Assembly (NCBI GenBank): GCA_965279135.1
Contig: OZ257133.1
Span: 930,001-994,000 of the forward strand
DNA from: Croceimicrobium sp965279135
GTDB lineage: Bacteria; Bacteroidota; Bacteroidia; Flavobacteriales; Schleiferiaceae
Reading direction: 5' to 3'
DNA: 64,000 bases
Part shown: piece after piece, positions 62,707-64,000 of the stretch
How positions within the stretch are numbered: position 1 is the stretch's first letter
Layout: the number at the start of each line of letters is the position of its first letter
The notes under the pieces: model-generated
Databases searched by the model: none
What the model was told of the DNA's origin: nothing
Seen by the model: the letters and a program-made list of their open reading frames with translations, nothing else
Made by a program: the position numbers and the translations under genes

Positions 62707-62943
62707 TTAGGTGTTAGGGAGGGCATCAAAAGCAGCCTTGCGATCATCCATCCAGGCTTGCATTCCTTTAGGGTCTTGCATAATCCCCATCATTTTTTGC
62801 ATAGCTTTCATGTGCGCTGGGTCGCCTTTCTGGAACATTTCTTTGCCATGAATTTGGCTAAGTTGGGCTAATTCTTCAAAAGTATTGGCGCTAAAGTTTT
62901 GGTCACAAGCTCCGCCAAGCTCTTTGCACGACATGGTTTTCAT
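62707..62943 (-). CDS. Small DUF1059-like protein
   Basis: 78 residues. CKELGGACDQNFSANTFEELAQLSQIHGKEMF matches DUF1059 (conserved CxxLGG.CD..F and helix), as I recognise it. A C-terminal ~35 residues rich in Met and Lys (MKAMQKMMGIMQDPKGM) is an extension. Start at 62943; an internal ATG at 62934 (MSCKEL) is also possible. No signal peptide. Function unknown, possibly a small regulatory or metal-binding protein. Confidence 0.72.
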   Translation of the reverse strand: MKTMSCKELGGACDQNFSANTFEELAQLSQIHGKEMFQKGDPAHMKAMQKMMGIMQDPKGMQAWMDDRKAAFDALPNT

Positions 62944-62994
62944 TGGTCAATTGTTGATGAGGGATCAAGGTAAAGAATCCCTTGAACATGAGTA

Positions 62995-63990
62995 TTATCG
63001 GCGCTGCACCTCTACAACATAGCTGGCAATCAGATCATCATTGCATATTAGATGAACATCATAGATTCCAGACTTTTCGAAAAGAAGACTGGTGAAGACC
63101 TTACCATTGTCTCCATTTTGATATTCTAAGTCTAACTCTCTAGTGGAGAAGCCATTGTCAATCTGGACATATAGGTTTTGATTAAATCCTTTCCCCTTGA
63201 ATTCAAGTTCAAAGTTTAAGCTATCTCCTTTGTTTATTTGATATTTCAAGCTTGCATTGTCGGAAGGGAAAAGCTCATTAGCGAAAGCTCCGCCATATAG
63301 TATGGGTGCATTTAAAAAAGCTTTTGCGGTGGGTGCTAGTTTAGATAGGCTATCCGGTTTTTCAGGTAAATGGTTGCGATAAAAGAACTTCGGTGGAGCA
63401 AGGAAGTAGCCATCATTATACTCGGCGGAAAAATATCCTAAGCCATCATTTACATAAACGATTCCGCTGCTCCAAGTGGCATCACATAAGTACCATTCCC
63501 CATCAAGCTTAACCGCATTCCATGAATGATTGACCTGTTCCAATTTTTCGCTATTAGCGGCTCCAATTCGTCCATAGCCATTAATAATCCTGCATTCTAT
63601 TCCAAGATTGGCCGACATTTGAGCAAGCAAGTAGGCATATCCGGTGCAAACGGTTTTCCTTTGCTTATATAGCTTACGAATAGTCTGCAGTCTTTTCTTT
63701 TGATCCCAGGTGCGAAGAGCAAGACTATCATCTCTAAGCCTAGCCCTCTGCTTGGTAACTCTTAGCGATTCATGGTAATCGTTTTCAATGTTTTGACATA
63801 CCCAGGTATGTAGGGCACGAAACTTTTCCTTCTGACTTTGAAGCCCCTGGCTTAAATCAAGACTCAATTGAGCTACATTCTTTAAATCGCTCCCATAATA
63901 TAAACCAGCTATGCTATCTGCCTTAGCGAAATCCTGACCCTGGATGAGAAAGGACGCGAAGATTAAAATCAGGCTAAGGAGTTTTTTCAT
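62995..63990 (-). CDS. Exported transglutaminase-like protein
   Basis: 331 residues with a signal peptide ending near FLIQGQ (~19). The transglutaminase-like triad is present: Cys115 (KTVCTGYA), His155 (VNHSWNAV) and Asp170 (LCDATWSSG). The C-terminal ~130 residues are a beta-rich domain (LKYQINKGDSLNFELEFKG). It may act as a protease or a cross-linking enzyme in the periplasm; the substrate is unknown. The start is only 10 bases from the window edge. Confidence 0.83.
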   Translation of the reverse strand: MKKLLSLILIFASFLIQGQDFAKADSIAGLYYGSDLKNVAQLSLDLSQGLQSQKEKFRALHTWVCQNIENDYHESLRVTKQRARLRDDSLALRTWDQKKRLQTIRKLYKQRKTVCTGYAYLLAQMSANLGIECRIINGYGRIGAANSEKLEQVNHSWNAVKLDGEWYLCDATWSSGIVYVNDGLGYFSAEYNDGYFLAPPKFFYRNHLPEKPDSLSKLAPTAKAFLNAPILYGGAFANELFPSDNASLKYQINKGDSLNFELEFKGKGFNQNLYVQIDNGFSTRELDLEYQNGDNGKVFTSLLFEKSGIYDVHLICNDDLIASYVVEVQRR

Positions 63991-64000
63991 CAGAAAATGG

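Noticed and set aside
1..64000. tRNA or rRNA genes, riboswitches, transposases and attachment sites
   Set aside because: Looked for by eye and none recognised. A covariance search could still find a short RNA.

Overview
The window looks like the chromosome of a marine-type Bacteroidota, most likely Flavobacteriales or a relative. The evidence is two type IX secretion (T9SS) C-terminal sorting domains, a TonB-dependent receptor with a carboxypeptidase-like N-terminal domain, many small lipoproteins, TAnnTTTG-type promoters, and families largely confined to this phylum (DUF5723-, DUF6952- and DUF6095-like proteins, TIGR02757). No rRNA, tRNA, transposase or CRISPR array was seen. I worked by reading alone; family names rest on motif recognition, not on database searches.

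Region 1 (1-7260) is an accessory, AT-rich stretch built of five decayed copies of the Rhs core C-terminal junction (near 545, 2085, 3545, 5045 and 7125). Each copy is separated from the next by a divergent C-terminal tip and/or small exported proteins and lipoproteins that look like immunity proteins. The best preserved module is a tip with an HExxH motif (3503-4387) overlapped by a lipoprotein gene (4350-4991). All five copies carry the same in-frame palindromic insertion in the conserved FN-GKE motif, so they descend from one ancestral rhs gene.

Region 2 (7295-10822, all minus) continues the accessory character: an unknown two-gene operon (368 aa and 177 aa, ATGA overlap), an exported papain-like (AvrRpt2/C39-type) cysteine protease with a MORN-repeat protein, and a structured palindromic intergenic element.

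Region 3 (10945-20895): an AraC regulator, SDR oxidoreductase and Hsp31/HchA operon; small envelope proteins; and a large T9SS-exported subtilase.

Region 4 (21026-34904): a modular intergenic repeat; an operon of a PIG-L deacetylase, a 35-aa membrane protein and a sodium:solute symporter; the ergothioneine genes egtB and egtD; a cNMP-domain histidine kinase paired with a response regulator fused to a thioredoxin-reductase-like flavoprotein; a TonB receptor; and an SRPBCC/GyrI-like protein.

Region 5 (35026-64000) is mostly housekeeping and envelope genes: guaA with a LysM/receptor protein; a MoxR-type ATPase with a VWA protein; OsmC; a radical SAM protein under a LexA-like (S24) regulator; pirin; an OmpA-PD40 protein; a lipoprotein/DUF5723 operon; rarA; rhomboid; kdsB; rlmD; rocD; a putative exported amine oxidase with a barrel protein; TPR proteins; and a transglutaminase-like protein. 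An inverted copy of the region 4 repeat lies at 45050-45252.

The strongest candidates for something undescribed are the Rhs tip array with its in-frame palindrome, the 7295-8931 gene pair, and the modular repeat whose hairpin shows a compensatory base-pair change.
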